Below are positions 35,901 to 43,030 of a stretch of 50,923 bases of DNA, in pieces; position 1 is the stretch's first letter, and every line of letters begins with the position of its first letter. Below the pieces are notes generated by a model, which saw only the letters and a list, made by a program, of their open reading frames with translations, was not told the origin of the DNA and did not search any database. The position numbers and the translations under genes were made by a program. Source of the stretch: Chloroflexota bacterium (GTDB lineage Bacteria; Chloroflexota; Anaerolineae; B4-G1); the NCBI GenBank assembly GCA_024232355.1, contig JAAEPW010000768.1, forward strand, positions 1-50,923, written 5' to 3'.

Positions 35901-37539
35901 TATAGGTGAGGATCTGGTCGGGGCCAACCGGGACACCGGGGTACAATAATCCCTTGTCAACGTCGAGAATTAGACGCCGCTCAGTGATGATTAGGGTGTG
36001 GGTGATGAGGTTGTTGTCAAAGGGGCCGCGCTCGATGCTGTTTGACATCGAGGTCCAGGCGGTGTTGAGCAAAAGGGTACCGGTGGGGACAGATTCGGGT
36101 ACTTGCATATAGACGTCTATGGACTCGGTGCCGTTGGGGGGGATGTCGCCCAGGTTCCAGAAAAAGTAGGGCGGAACCATTGTCCCGGTGGGGCTGGTAG
36201 TGCTGCCGACGCTCTGATCAAGGGCGAGTAGGGTGGCTGAGAAGGGCAAGGTGTCGGAGACGAGAACGGAGCGCGCCCAGGCAGAGCGGTCGCTGCCGGG
36301 GTAGTCGTCGTTGGTGATGGTGACGCGGTATCGAAAGTAGCCGCCCGGCGCGGGAGGGGTGTTTGGCGCCAGCGATTTTTCGATGCGCAGGTCGCGTTGA
36401 GCCACGCCATAGGTCAGGGCGATGGTGCTGTAGAGGCTGGGCGATGATGTGGCGCTGGCAGTGATGTGCAGGGTTGCCAGATCCCACCAGGCGGCGGTCA
36501 CGGGAATGGTGGCTGTGAGTTGAAAGGTAGACTCGCCCAGGTTGGGGATGGGATATGGGAATATGACGCTTCCTGTGCCGGTGACGGCGGCTGTGTCCGG
36601 CACAAACACCAGCCATTGGCTGGCATTGGGAACGGCGGTAGAGCTGACGTGCACGGTGTAGGTAACGTCGAATGTGTCCGTGATGCCGGTCAGGTTAAAG
36701 AGGGTCACGTCAAAGACGCCGCGCTGGCCGGGGTCGTCCCACCAGGGGTCGACTGGCGCGTCCAGGATCAGGTGACCAAAGATCGAGTCGCCGGGGTCAT
36801 AGAGCACGGCTAGACCATCGTTCAGGCTGGTGTCTTCTTGGAACCAGTTCTGGTAGTAAGCTATGCCGTCGCTGCCATCGTCGTTCTCGATCCCGGCGAC
36901 GACGCGCTCGTTCGGGTTGGCGGCATAGCGTATCTGGCGGTATTGGATCAGAATGCGGCCGTCGCGGTAGAGGATGATCTGAAAGGTGTGGGGATCATTA
37001 AGGCCGCAGCACCATTGGGCGTCCACAAATTCGATGATGGTGCGTGTAGGTTGTTGCTCCACGTAGAGACGGGAGACGCCGGGGTGCATGTAGAGATTTG
37101 CGCCAAAGGGGGCGATAAAGTTGTTCGGGGCCGAGGAGCTGCCGACAAAGAGGGGGATGGGGCCGCCATTGGCAGGGAGGCCGTCAAAGTAGATGTAGCC
37201 GTTGGTGCTGGCGCGGAAGGTGCGATAGACGTTGTCGTAAAAGGGAAAATAAAAGCCGATGTCGATTTCGGTCGATCCCCAGTTGTCCCCACCCAGGTAG
37301 TAGCCCTGACCGCTGTCGCTGATTTCGTCCCACACATAAGGGATGCCACCGGTGACGCTATCACTAATGACGTAGGTGGGCGTGGTGGTGGTTTGTTGCA
37401 ATGGTGCAGAGGGCGGGATCTCGGCGGGCGCTGCTTGGACGGGGGCGGCGTTAAAGCCCGCCATCAGAGCGACGATGGCCAGTAGGAGCATAGTTGCCAG
37501 GCTTATGGACGAAATGATAAAGGTTATGCGCTTGTTCAT
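30556..37539 (-). CDS. Giant exported DUF11-repeat surface protein
   Basis: A 2,327-residue protein. Residues 1-36 are a signal peptide (cleavage likely near PVQA-APAE). An N-terminal beta domain (about 55-250) contains IGFYFPFYDNVYRTFRASTN and GYIYFDG, as in nidogen-like or DUF11-associated heads. Fifteen DUF11 Ig-like repeats of about 110-125 residues follow, each with a core resembling TYTIVxxNxG and a later (S/T)DTLP. The last six alternate between two subtypes. The C-terminus is FGIYLPIVLKRP, a short hydrophobic ending seen on exported Chloroflexota proteins. GGAGGA precedes the ATG. It is the distal gene of a three-gene surface operon. Likely role: adhesive or structural cell-surface fibre. 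Confidence 0.88.
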   Translation of the reverse strand: MNKRITFIISSISLATMLLLAIVALMAGFNAAPVQAAPAEIPPSAPLQQTTTTPTYVISDSVTGGIPYVWDEISDSGQGYYLGGDNWGSTEIDIGFYFPFYDNVYRTFRASTNGYIYFDGLPANGGPIPLFVGSSSAPNNFIAPFGANLYMHPGVSRLYVEQQPTRTIIEFVDAQWCCGLNDPHTFQIILYRDGRILIQYRQIRYAANPNERVVAGIENDDGSDGIAYYQNWFQEDTSLNDGLAVLYDPGDSIFGHLILDAPVDPWWDDPGQRGVFDVTLFNLTGITDTFDVTYTVHVSSTAVPNASQWLVFVPDTAAVTGTGSVIFPYPIPNLGESTFQLTATIPVTAAWWDLATLHITASATSSPSLYSTIALTYGVAQRDLRIEKSLAPNTPPAPGGYFRYRVTITNDDYPGSDRSAWARSVLVSDTLPFSATLLALDQSVGSTTSPTGTMVPPYFFWNLGDIPPNGTESIDVYMQVPESVPTGTLLLNTAWTSMSNSIERGPFDNNLITHTLIITERRLILDVDKGLLYPGVPVGPDQILTYTLWVENQGNVPISDVVVSDVIPLGTTFISTTWPTSTLLPDDRTVVFTISRLLNGGWNGVGFQVGISIPATTTIGTWLTNTAQVTTTASLMGFVQATGDSDDLVIQLTDPRGDVAVVKYPEMIGGVPVTPEPGGDYTFWISYTNLGYVPVYTVTLTDTLPISYVVLLEAGPAGTAQPDTSTPGQVVWDIPVLPATGAIGWTRVRIQIDDFIPDGVQLVNTVEIAAAAGDNITTTNDSSTVTVILDAPDVTISKWVTPTGTMSVSDTITYTIRFANTGDIAADGVRITDVLPSQLTNVTYITSGHPIEPVGGTTPLVWRAIQPLDPGDSGFITITGLLDPAATWPPQSILTNRAEIHTTTGEQPINDPNTAQVTNTVAMPSPYVAKTGPTLALPGTLVSYTIEYGNDGLLDAHNVRLTDTLPVSTTYVTHTASFTATPASGWITWEVGTIPGQTPGTTFTLVVSVSPGVPAGTPLENTVELASSTYDGDRTDNESVWITAVGFDLSGSHKQVNGTNGVSVGSGEPVTYAIVLVNNGPFAATPVSVWDPIPADTAYVSNSVSSTDGVPGYDAGGDAITWTGSVGGYSMVTVTFQVTVANAGPLPRDTIIANTAFISDGIQDFQTSVPLTITGPNLDGSYKTVNNPQPATGENITYTIVLENSGEADAIGASFSDNLPAPYVNYSGGGSASSGTLGSGNPVTWTGTVVQGGRVTVTLPVQVTAGPGNHFDNTVQINDGTGEMIQRSVTVSTTRPIMQVDKTVSSDSVTQGDQITYTIAIENVGDGWALPALMTDTIQGGNYITSQVVGGSGTLDDSNLPDVTWTGPLAPGAGTVITIVVEITATPGSNVPNIVEVNDGYGTVDTDSTLIHVYSSPDISNSTKRVNQVGARTGDTLVYTLTVVNSGELSTTFSVNDTLDPNTIFTAFVGSPPGSYGHAAGVVTWTGTVNGDDQVQLEFEAVVNAVMSGGVTNTARFEGDGGTYTDTAVTQILVPAELTATKQVEPVGPVIAGEFLTYTIVMRNVGGDDAHVTFSDEIPAHTDYDSQSAQIDPPPPAHAPPDASGSPITWNGNLAASEAATLTFQVQVAPGTVAGTVISNVAWLQETNEPGPFFGVAVSNTVLAPIFTATKQANPAGVVLPGNRITYTLVVTNESTGIAQVTVTDTLPISATCLPATIEVFPGTHDLPVCAAGTLTWQGNVNSYSFARLTYAVVVSDSVPTGAIIANSAQVQELSQPADILIVGTSNVVVAPDLSADKRVSPEGDIFAGGELTYTIVISNSGNADALVSFSDPLPANTDIITTYVTPITYNPPVYAPTTLTWNDVIAPNESATITLRVAVNAGTLTGTVISNVGWFQELNEPGPVFSDSVSNTVRSPVLNTDKQSTPSGPVRPNDTISYSIVIANADGGIAQAVMTDTIPAHTTYVSFSVQASEGSPPIYDPGSERITWQGNIDVHHLVTVTFAVTVDPDTADGEIITNIAQVEEMSQPGMIASPSVTNPVAAPNVSMIKQVDPPGNVIVGTTLSYTIVITNDGGATAQIVFSDTVPTYTTFITGSEYVIPSIYAPLVHSNGILTWQEQIGPGQVATITFRVQIDPGTPSGTTIYNVAQMRELSDPTTIYSDTTTNTALAPTFSAAKYATPQNFVRPGDTINYDIVLNNTTLGIAWAVMTDTVPTNTTYISESARIAVSVILLNAYDPPPEKDPIPDPPIYDPAENRLTWEGNIVAYTTITLSFDVAVNPDVEDGTMITNTAWVDEISNPIGPMSYSVTNTVFSEFGIYLPIVLKRP

Positions 37540-37569
37540 TTTATTCCTCCTGTGAACGAATTACGAATG

Positions 37570-37586
37570 CCGACCGCTGTGGTCGG
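37570..37586. promoter_or_regulatory. Small hairpin between the LPETG gene and the giant gene
   Basis: CCGACC (37570-37575) pairs with GGTCGG (37581-37586) around GCTGT in the 63-base intergenic gap. It may act as an attenuator or processing stem that lowers expression of the distal 7-kb gene. No promoter is evident in the gap. Confidence 0.35.
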
Positions 37587-37602
37587 TCCGAATTGCAAAT
37601 GG

Positions 37603-37992
37603 TTAAGAATCGCTCGTAAAGCACTTGCATTGTATTGTCAGGAATAGTCCAGTGACTATCAATAGCAGGCATAGTATGCCAAACCCTATTGACGTGCCGC
37701 CGGTTTCGGGCAGGAGGACGGGCGCAGGGGTGGGAGGGGGTTGGGATGTGGATTTTGGCTTGGGCGCGGAGGTTGGAGGGATGGAGGTGGGGGGCGGTGT
37801 ATCGGTTGGAGGGACGGGAGTAGGGGTATCAGTAGGCGGGATGGGAGTAGGCGTGGGCCATTTGGGTGTCGGCGTGTCTTGTTGGGCAGATGGAGCGGCG
37901 ATGCTAGGGAATGCTACCAGTGCCCCGATCAGCAGGACGGTGAATGTGATGAGGATGGGGGCAAAGTTTCTAAAGGTGCTATGGATTTGCAT
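37603..37992 (-). CDS. Small Pro/Thr-rich exported protein with LPETG sorting motif
   Basis: A 129-residue protein. An N-terminal signal peptide ends near AFPSIAAPSA. A low-complexity stalk of PTP/PPT/DTP units follows (about 38-85), then LPETGG, a membrane helix (IGFGILCLLLIVTGLFL) and the tail TIQCKCFTSDS. This is the sortase substrate layout, but the tail has cysteines and one lysine instead of the usual Arg/Lys cluster. With only the stalk between signal and anchor it may be a spacer or pilin-like linker. The start lies 3 bases after the upstream stop, with its GGGGAGGAA site inside that gene. No sortase gene is in the window. Confidence 0.75.
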   Translation of the reverse strand: MQIHSTFRNFAPILITFTVLLIGALVAFPSIAAPSAQQDTPTPKWPTPTPIPPTDTPTPVPPTDTPPPTSIPPTSAPKPKSTSQPPPTPAPVLLPETGGTSIGFGILCLLLIVTGLFLTIQCKCFTSDS

Positions 37993-37995
37993 AAG

Positions 37996-40900
37996 TTATT
38001 CCTCCCCGACGGTCACACTATAGTCGGTGTCTGGGCCATAGATGGTCCAGTCGTAGTGGCGCACATTGACGCGCAGTTGGTCGCTGAATGTTGCGGGCCA
38101 GATGATTTGGGCCTCCGGGTTGCCAGGCTCGACGTCTATGGATAGCCGGAGCGCGCAGTCGTCGTCCCATAGTTCCAGGACGGTGTCGGCCCGCGTGCCC
38201 AGGTTGCCGGTGGCGATAGTGTAGGTGTGTCCGGCGGTGGCGTCAAAGACGAACCAATCGTTGTCGTTGGCGTGGTCAAAGTCGTTGGTGTAGGGCTGAC
38301 CGGTGGCGAGGTCGGCGGCGAGAGAACAAAAGTCGGGTGCGTCGTCTATGCGTGGCGCTGGGTTGGCCTCGTCGTAGACGGCTAGGCTGTAGCCGGTGTC
38401 GGTGTCGAAAGATGCCGGATCGAACTGTCGCACCAGGACGTGGAGCGGGCCGGTGGCGGTCGCGCGCCAGCCGATTTGCGATGCCCGGCTGTTGGATGGG
38501 GGGGGTAGATCGTCGTTCGTCGCCAGCGGCGTGGTGCAGGTTGAGTCGTAGATGGTGATGACTGTATCAGCCCGAATCTCTAGGTCCAGGGTGCGGATGG
38601 TATAGCTGACATCCGCTGTGGCCTGGAAGGTGAACCAGTCTTGGTCTGCGGTGTGGTCAAAATCCTCGTCAAAAGGTTCAGCGATGGCGAGTGACCAGCC
38701 GGGGCAGGCGTCGGGCGCGTCGTCGGGATAGTTTCTGACGAGCACGGGCAGGTAGACGAAGGAGGGGCGGCGGACCCCGATGGTGATGGTGTGGGCGTCG
38801 TTAAAGATCCCGCCACAGTTCTCGGCTGTCAGGGATATGGTGCGCGTACCGGTTATGGCCCATTGGTAGACGGCGCTGGGCGTGCCCTGCCCGCTGAGAG
38901 GGGCTGGCGACCAGGTGTAGGTGACCGGTGTGGTGGCGTTGGCGGGGTTGAGGGCAGCCGTAAGGCTGTACTGGGTGTTAGTGTAGCCGCTGGTGGGACC
39001 GTTGATGCTCACGCCAAGCAGCGGGTGCGAGCAGGTGATCGACGTGCTGATAGAGATGGCGTGGGTGGTGGTTACGGCCCCACCACAATTCTCGGCTGTC
39101 AGCGTGAGCGTGTGCCAGCCGGGCGTGGCCCATTGGTAGGTGGTGGTGGGCGTCCCTTGCCCGCTGAGGGGGGGCGGTGACCAAGTGTAGGTGATGGGAT
39201 GGGTGAGGTAGTTGGGGGTGGGCACGTTGCCAAAGAGGTACGGGGTATCGATGATGCCGTTGGTGGGGCCAGTGATGTTGACACCAGTCAGCGGGAAGGG
39301 GCAGGTGATGGGCGGCGCGCTGACGGAAATGATGTGGGTGGCGGTCACGATCCCGCCACAATTCTCGGCTCTCAGGGTGAGCGTGTACCAGCCGGGCGTG
39401 GCCCACTGGTAGGTGGTGGTGAGTGTACCTTGGCCGCTGGACGGAGTCGGTGACCAAGTGTAGGTGACCGGCTCGGTGGCGTTGGCGGGGGTGATGATGC
39501 CGCTAAAGGTGTACAGGGTGTCCGTAAAGCCGTTGCCTGGGCCACTGATGCGCGCGCCGGTCAGTGGGTGTGGACACGGTACGTTGACCGAGATGACGTG
39601 GGTGGTGGTCACGGTCCCGCCGCAATTCTCGACCGTCAGGGTGAGCGTGTACCAGCCGGGCGTTGACCACTCGTAGGTGGACGTGGGCGTGGATTGCCCA
39701 CTGAGCGGGAGCGGCGACCAGGTGTAGGTGACCGGTTGGGTGGCGTTGGTGGGGGTGAGATTGGCGCTGAACGAGTAGGTGGTATCGGTGTAAGCGCTGG
39801 TCGGGCCGCTGATGCTTGCGCCGGTTACTGGGGACGGGCAGGGCGAATTGATCGAGATGACGTGGGTGGCGGTGACGGCTACCGTGTCCGGCGGGGCACA
39901 GTTCTCGGCCCGCAAGGTGAGCGTGTACCAGCCGGGTGTGACCCACTGGTAGTCGGCGGTGGATGTGCCTTGCCCATTAACGGGCGTGGGAGTCCAGGTA
40001 TAATAGATCGGCTCACTGGCATTGGGAGGGGCGATGGTCCCCGTAAAAGGGTAGGAGGTGTTGATCAGGCCGTTGTCCGAGCCGGTGACGTCCAGATTGG
40101 TCAGCGCCAGGAGGCACGGGGCCGGCAGCACTTCTACCCCGACAGGCACGCCGGTGGTGTAAACCTCATTAGTTTGCACGCCATACGTGGTGTTGGTCAG
40201 TCTGCCAGAGGCGGTCAGGGCGACGGTCATGTAGAGGTCGAGGATGATCGTTGACTCTGTCCCCAGCGTGCCCAGTGACCAACTCACGACTCGGGCAGGC
40301 GGGGTGGGGGGCGTGCATCCGTTGCTGCAAAAGGCAAAGGTCGTTTCCAGGGGGAGTTCGTCGGCGACGACGACGCCGGTCAGGTCACGGACAGTGCTGG
40401 TGTTTTGGACAGTGATCTGGTAGTGTAGGGACTCCCCGGCAGTGACTGGGTCAGGCGTAGCGGTCTTGGTGATGCTCAAAGGGAAGGGTAGGACGGTGAC
40501 CGGCATTTCTAGCGTGGCAGTGCACGAATCGATATCCGCAATGCTCAGGGTGGCGGTATAGTCGCCGGTCGTCGTGTAGGTGTGATAGACGGTGGTTCCG
40601 GCAGCGCCGCCGCCATCGCCAAAGGTCCATGCATAGTTAAAGGGCGTTCTGCCGCTAAGTCCGTCGGTTGTGACATAGAATTGGACTTGTTCCTGTTCAA
40701 AAGATGGCGTGGTGTTGATGGTGGTGGTGATGGCGTTCGGGTCCAGGGCATAGCTAAAGGCAGCGCGGTAGAGGATGGCGGCTCTTTCGTCGCTGCGGGC
40801 GTCGCCGGTGCGCAGCGCCAGGGCATTGTGCCCCCGGAAGAGGAAGGAGGGGTCGGGGACGTTGATGTCTGTTGTGTTGCCGGATTCGTCGTCGGAGACG

Positions 40901-41493
40901 ACGGCGATGGTGGTGCCGTTCAACCAGACCGAGGCTGCTCCATCGGTGATGACGCCGGTGGCATTGAGCAGGGTGATGGATGTGCCGCCCGTGCTCAGAC
41001 GGCGCGTGGCGAGGCTGGCCTGGGCGTTGATGGGCAGGCAAAAGTCACGCCGCAGGAAGAGGTATTGGGAACCGGTGGGGATGGGGTAGCCGTTGTCATA
41101 GTTGCCTGTGGCAAAGCGATTCGCGTAGGTTGTGCCGTTACCGGCGTCGGCCGTCAGTGGGCCGCTCGGCGTTCCACCCCAGATGTGGTCAGCGCCAGCG
41201 GCCAGTAGTGGAGCAACGTCCGGGCTGGTGGTCCAGGCAAGCGCGCGCATCACGGGGTAGGCGTCCGGCCATCCAACCGGGTTAAAGAAACGTCCGTTCC
41301 AGTCGGGAACGGGGTCGGTAAAGGTGTTGTGTACTAGGGTCTTGTCTACAGTAGGACCGGCCTGCCCGTGGTTGCTGACGATGACGAGCGGGTTGGGCAG
41401 TTGGCCCACTTGAGCGGTGGAGTGAGTCAACATCGATGTCAATATCAGAGTGCAGAACAAGATCAAACCAATAATAAAGCCCCGTCTGTGCAT
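37996..41493 (-). CDS. Exported PKD/DUF11 repeat protein with PPC-like C-terminal domains
   Basis: A 1,165-residue protein. A signal peptide occupies about 1-28. A beta-rich N-terminal domain (LFLRRDFCLP, SVWLNGTTIAVV, RGHNALALRTG) spans about 30-245. A PKD domain (FNYAWTFGDGGGAAGTTVYH) and a DUF11 module (SITKTATPDPVTAGESLHYQ) come next, then five repeats of about 90 residues. YLPVLVRN, usually a terminal motif in this lineage, is internal here and is followed by two PPC-like domains (FDHTADQDWFTFQATADVSY; FDHANDNDWFVFDATAGHTY). The ATG at 41493 follows GGGAGGC; the longer frame lacks one. First gene of the surface operon. Confidence 0.85.
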   Translation of the reverse strand: MHRRGFIIGLILFCTLILTSMLTHSTAQVGQLPNPLVIVSNHGQAGPTVDKTLVHNTFTDPVPDWNGRFFNPVGWPDAYPVMRALAWTTSPDVAPLLAAGADHIWGGTPSGPLTADAGNGTTYANRFATGNYDNGYPIPTGSQYLFLRRDFCLPINAQASLATRRLSTGGTSITLLNATGVITDGAASVWLNGTTIAVVSDDESGNTTDINVPDPSFLFRGHNALALRTGDARSDERAAILYRAAFSYALDPNAITTTINTTPSFEQEQVQFYVTTDGLSGRTPFNYAWTFGDGGGAAGTTVYHTYTTTGDYTATLSIADIDSCTATLEMPVTVLPFPLSITKTATPDPVTAGESLHYQITVQNTSTVRDLTGVVVADELPLETTFAFCSNGCTPPTPPARVVSWSLGTLGTESTIILDLYMTVALTASGRLTNTTYGVQTNEVYTTGVPVGVEVLPAPCLLALTNLDVTGSDNGLINTSYPFTGTIAPPNASEPIYYTWTPTPVNGQGTSTADYQWVTPGWYTLTLRAENCAPPDTVAVTATHVISINSPCPSPVTGASISGPTSAYTDTTYSFSANLTPTNATQPVTYTWSPLPLSGQSTPTSTYEWSTPGWYTLTLTVENCGGTVTTTHVISVNVPCPHPLTGARISGPGNGFTDTLYTFSGIITPANATEPVTYTWSPTPSSGQGTLTTTYQWATPGWYTLTLRAENCGGIVTATHIISVSAPPITCPFPLTGVNITGPTNGIIDTPYLFGNVPTPNYLTHPITYTWSPPPLSGQGTPTTTYQWATPGWHTLTLTAENCGGAVTTTHAISISTSITCSHPLLGVSINGPTSGYTNTQYSLTAALNPANATTPVTYTWSPAPLSGQGTPSAVYQWAITGTRTISLTAENCGGIFNDAHTITIGVRRPSFVYLPVLVRNYPDDAPDACPGWSLAIAEPFDEDFDHTADQDWFTFQATADVSYTIRTLDLEIRADTVITIYDSTCTTPLATNDDLPPPSNSRASQIGWRATATGPLHVLVRQFDPASFDTDTGYSLAVYDEANPAPRIDDAPDFCSLAADLATGQPYTNDFDHANDNDWFVFDATAGHTYTIATGNLGTRADTVLELWDDDCALRLSIDVEPGNPEAQIIWPATFSDQLRVNVRHYDWTIYGPDTDYSVTVGEE
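38775..40135 (-). repeat. Five tandem ~90-residue PKD-like repeats
   Basis: Each unit opens with C(P/S)xPLTGxxIxGP or a variant, contains TYTWSPxPLSGQGTPTTTYQW, then TPGWYTLTLxAENCGG and an ISV/ISI end. Units are 88-92 residues (about 270 bases) and strongly similar at DNA level, giving a visible periodicity. Each has one Cys near its start and one in ENC, a possible disulfide. The first and last units are the most diverged. Confidence 0.85.
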
Positions 41494-41523
41494 AACAGTG
41501 CCTCCCTTGTAATGAACAATTCG

Positions 41524-41540
41524 CAAGTGCGCCGCACTTG
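41524..41540. promoter_or_regulatory. Inverted repeat in the surface-operon leader
   Basis: CAAGTGC (41524-41530) and GCACTTG (41534-41540) are perfect 7-bp arms around GCC. It lies 31 bases before the first start codon of the minus-strand surface operon, inside its predicted leader. It could be an operator or a translation-modulating hairpin. Confidence 0.45.
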
Positions 41541-41654
41541 GGTTAATGACGACCGATGTTTGGGGCTTGCCTATCCCTTGCCCTGGAACATTTGGTTTTG
41601 ACTTGGGGGCTTGGTCAGAGTTTTATCCATGTTCAGAATAGGCCTCTAACTAAC

Positions 41655-41682
41655 ATTATAGCACAACAGTGATGGGGGGCAA
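41655..41682 (-). promoter_or_regulatory. Promoter of the three-gene surface operon
   Basis: On the minus strand TTGCCC (41682-41677) and TATAAT (41660-41655) are 16 bases apart. The same pair at the same spacing precedes the SpoIIM-like gene (48526-48499). The start would be near 41648, giving an unusually long leader of about 155 bases. Confidence 0.65.
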
Positions 41683-41757
41683 AATTCAAACCGCTCACAA
41701 ATCTCGAATACCGTTCCATCTTGTTTTGTGGTACAATGGCAAGGCGAGTTCAGAGTT

Positions 41758-41890
41758 GGGGAATTCCAGAGAAATAAATCTCCCAAACAGATTTTGTGAT
41801 GCAGTCAACGACACCCTGAAAAGGCAGATTATGATGGAATTCCTTGAGCTTTTCCAGTATAAATTTTGGGAGGACTTGACTGGAAAAGCC
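41758..41890 (+). repeat. Dispersed repeat, copy B
   Basis: Second copy of the repeat at 1-176. It carries the two GGAATTCC palindromes and a hairpin with perfect 11-bp arms GCTTTTCCAGT (41848-41858) and ACTGGAAAAGC (41879-41889) around a 20-base loop. It ends only 20 bases before the ATG at 41911, next to its AAGGAGGA site, so the hairpin could influence translation of that gene. The frame from ATG 41832 reads MEFLELFQYKFWEDLTGKA, related to the short frame in copy A. A TACAAT box (41732-41737) upstream has no clear -35. Confidence 0.85.
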
Positions 41891-41910
41891 TTAAACAAGG
41901 AGGAATTGGA

Positions 41911-43002
41911 ATGGAAACTAGAGATGTGCCTAAACTCCGACCACTTGGCATCGGCGAGTTGCTCGATCAGGCCATTCGTATCTACCGGCGCAACTTTGTG
42001 AAATTCATCGCCATCATCGCCGTCGTGCAAATCCCCGTGAATTTACTCGGTATGCTTTTTTCTCTGTTAACTGTTGAAAGCACCGTCCAACTGCAAAACC
42101 CGGCCGCTTATTCCACAGATAATCCATTCGAAATGCTTGGACCAGGTTATTTTGCCGGTGTAGGGGGGGGCTGTCTTTTGGCCATTGTTTCCTTGATCTT
42201 GATACAAGGTATAGCAACGGCCGCTCTGACTCGGGCTGTGACAGATCACTATATGGGGGAATCGGTTGGTATCGTGGACGCCTATCGCAAGGTTGGCCGT
42301 TCTTGGTTGCGTTTGGTCGGCGCGCTCCTGCTTGCAGGAATTCTCAACTTGGGGCTGTTAATTTGGTTCATCGTGCCGTGCATTGGTTGGGTTACTGGGC
42401 TTGGCATGCTGACATTTTCTTCGTCTGTGATTATACCCCTCATCGCGCCGATCGTCGTGCTAGAAGGACAAGGCGCGGGGCATGCGACACGCCGAGCCTG
42501 GGACCTGTCCCGGCGACGCTTTTGGTGGGTAGTTGGTTTCGTGGCCTTGCTCATGTTGTTTAACCAAATCATCGTCACCGGTCCGGCGACATTAATCAAC
42601 GTCGTGCTTCAATTCCTGACCGCAGACATGTTGATGTCCGGAGATATGACTACTGTTCTCATCATTCAGACAACTGTCCAATCACTGGTGACATTGGTCT
42701 TTAGCCTGATTTACGTACCGCTCCAGCTAACGTGTATGACCTTGCTGTACTTTGACCTGCGCGTCCGCACGGAGGGGTTTGATCTGGCGTTGGCGGCAGA
42801 AGGCGCGTTGGGTGAGCCCGTCGAGATCGCAGAGGTTGTAGCGCAGGCACCACCGCCTGAAACGACCTCGCTCATAACCGGGACCGAATTGGGCTACTTT
42901 GTACTTGTCTCCCTCGGTATGGCCGGGGTGGTTGCTATTTTTATGGCTTTTGGTGCGGTGGTTGGGCTTGCGGCTGGCGGCGCTGGTATGTTAGGACCTT
43001 GA
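41911..43002 (+). CDS. Glycerophosphoryl diester phosphodiesterase-type membrane domain protein
   Basis: A 363-residue integral membrane protein with about six hydrophobic segments. It opens METRDVPKLRPLGIGELLDQ, then AIRIYRRNFVKFIAIIAVVQ, the typical start of the GDPD membrane/DUF7847-like family found beside MoxR-DUF4129 clusters. ATRRAWDLSRRRFWWVVGF and QLTCMTLLYFDLRVRTEGFD are further family features. No phosphodiesterase catalytic domain is fused. The start is set by AAGGAGGA; the upstream in-frame ATG at 41866 falls inside the repeat. It begins a plus-strand cluster with DUF4129, DUF4350, MoxR and DUF58. Confidence 0.8.
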   Translation: METRDVPKLRPLGIGELLDQAIRIYRRNFVKFIAIIAVVQIPVNLLGMLFSLLTVESTVQLQNPAAYSTDNPFEMLGPGYFAGVGGGCLLAIVSLILIQGIATAALTRAVTDHYMGESVGIVDAYRKVGRSWLRLVGALLLAGILNLGLLIWFIVPCIGWVTGLGMLTFSSSVIIPLIAPIVVLEGQGAGHATRRAWDLSRRRFWWVVGFVALLMLFNQIIVTGPATLINVVLQFLTADMLMSGDMTTVLIIQTTVQSLVTLVFSLIYVPLQLTCMTLLYFDLRVRTEGFDLALAAEGALGEPVEIAEVVAQAPPPETTSLITGTELGYFVLVSLGMAGVVAIFMAFGAVVGLAAGGAGMLGP

Positions 43003-43030
43003 GAAAGGCTCCAACTCGCTATAGATTTTA

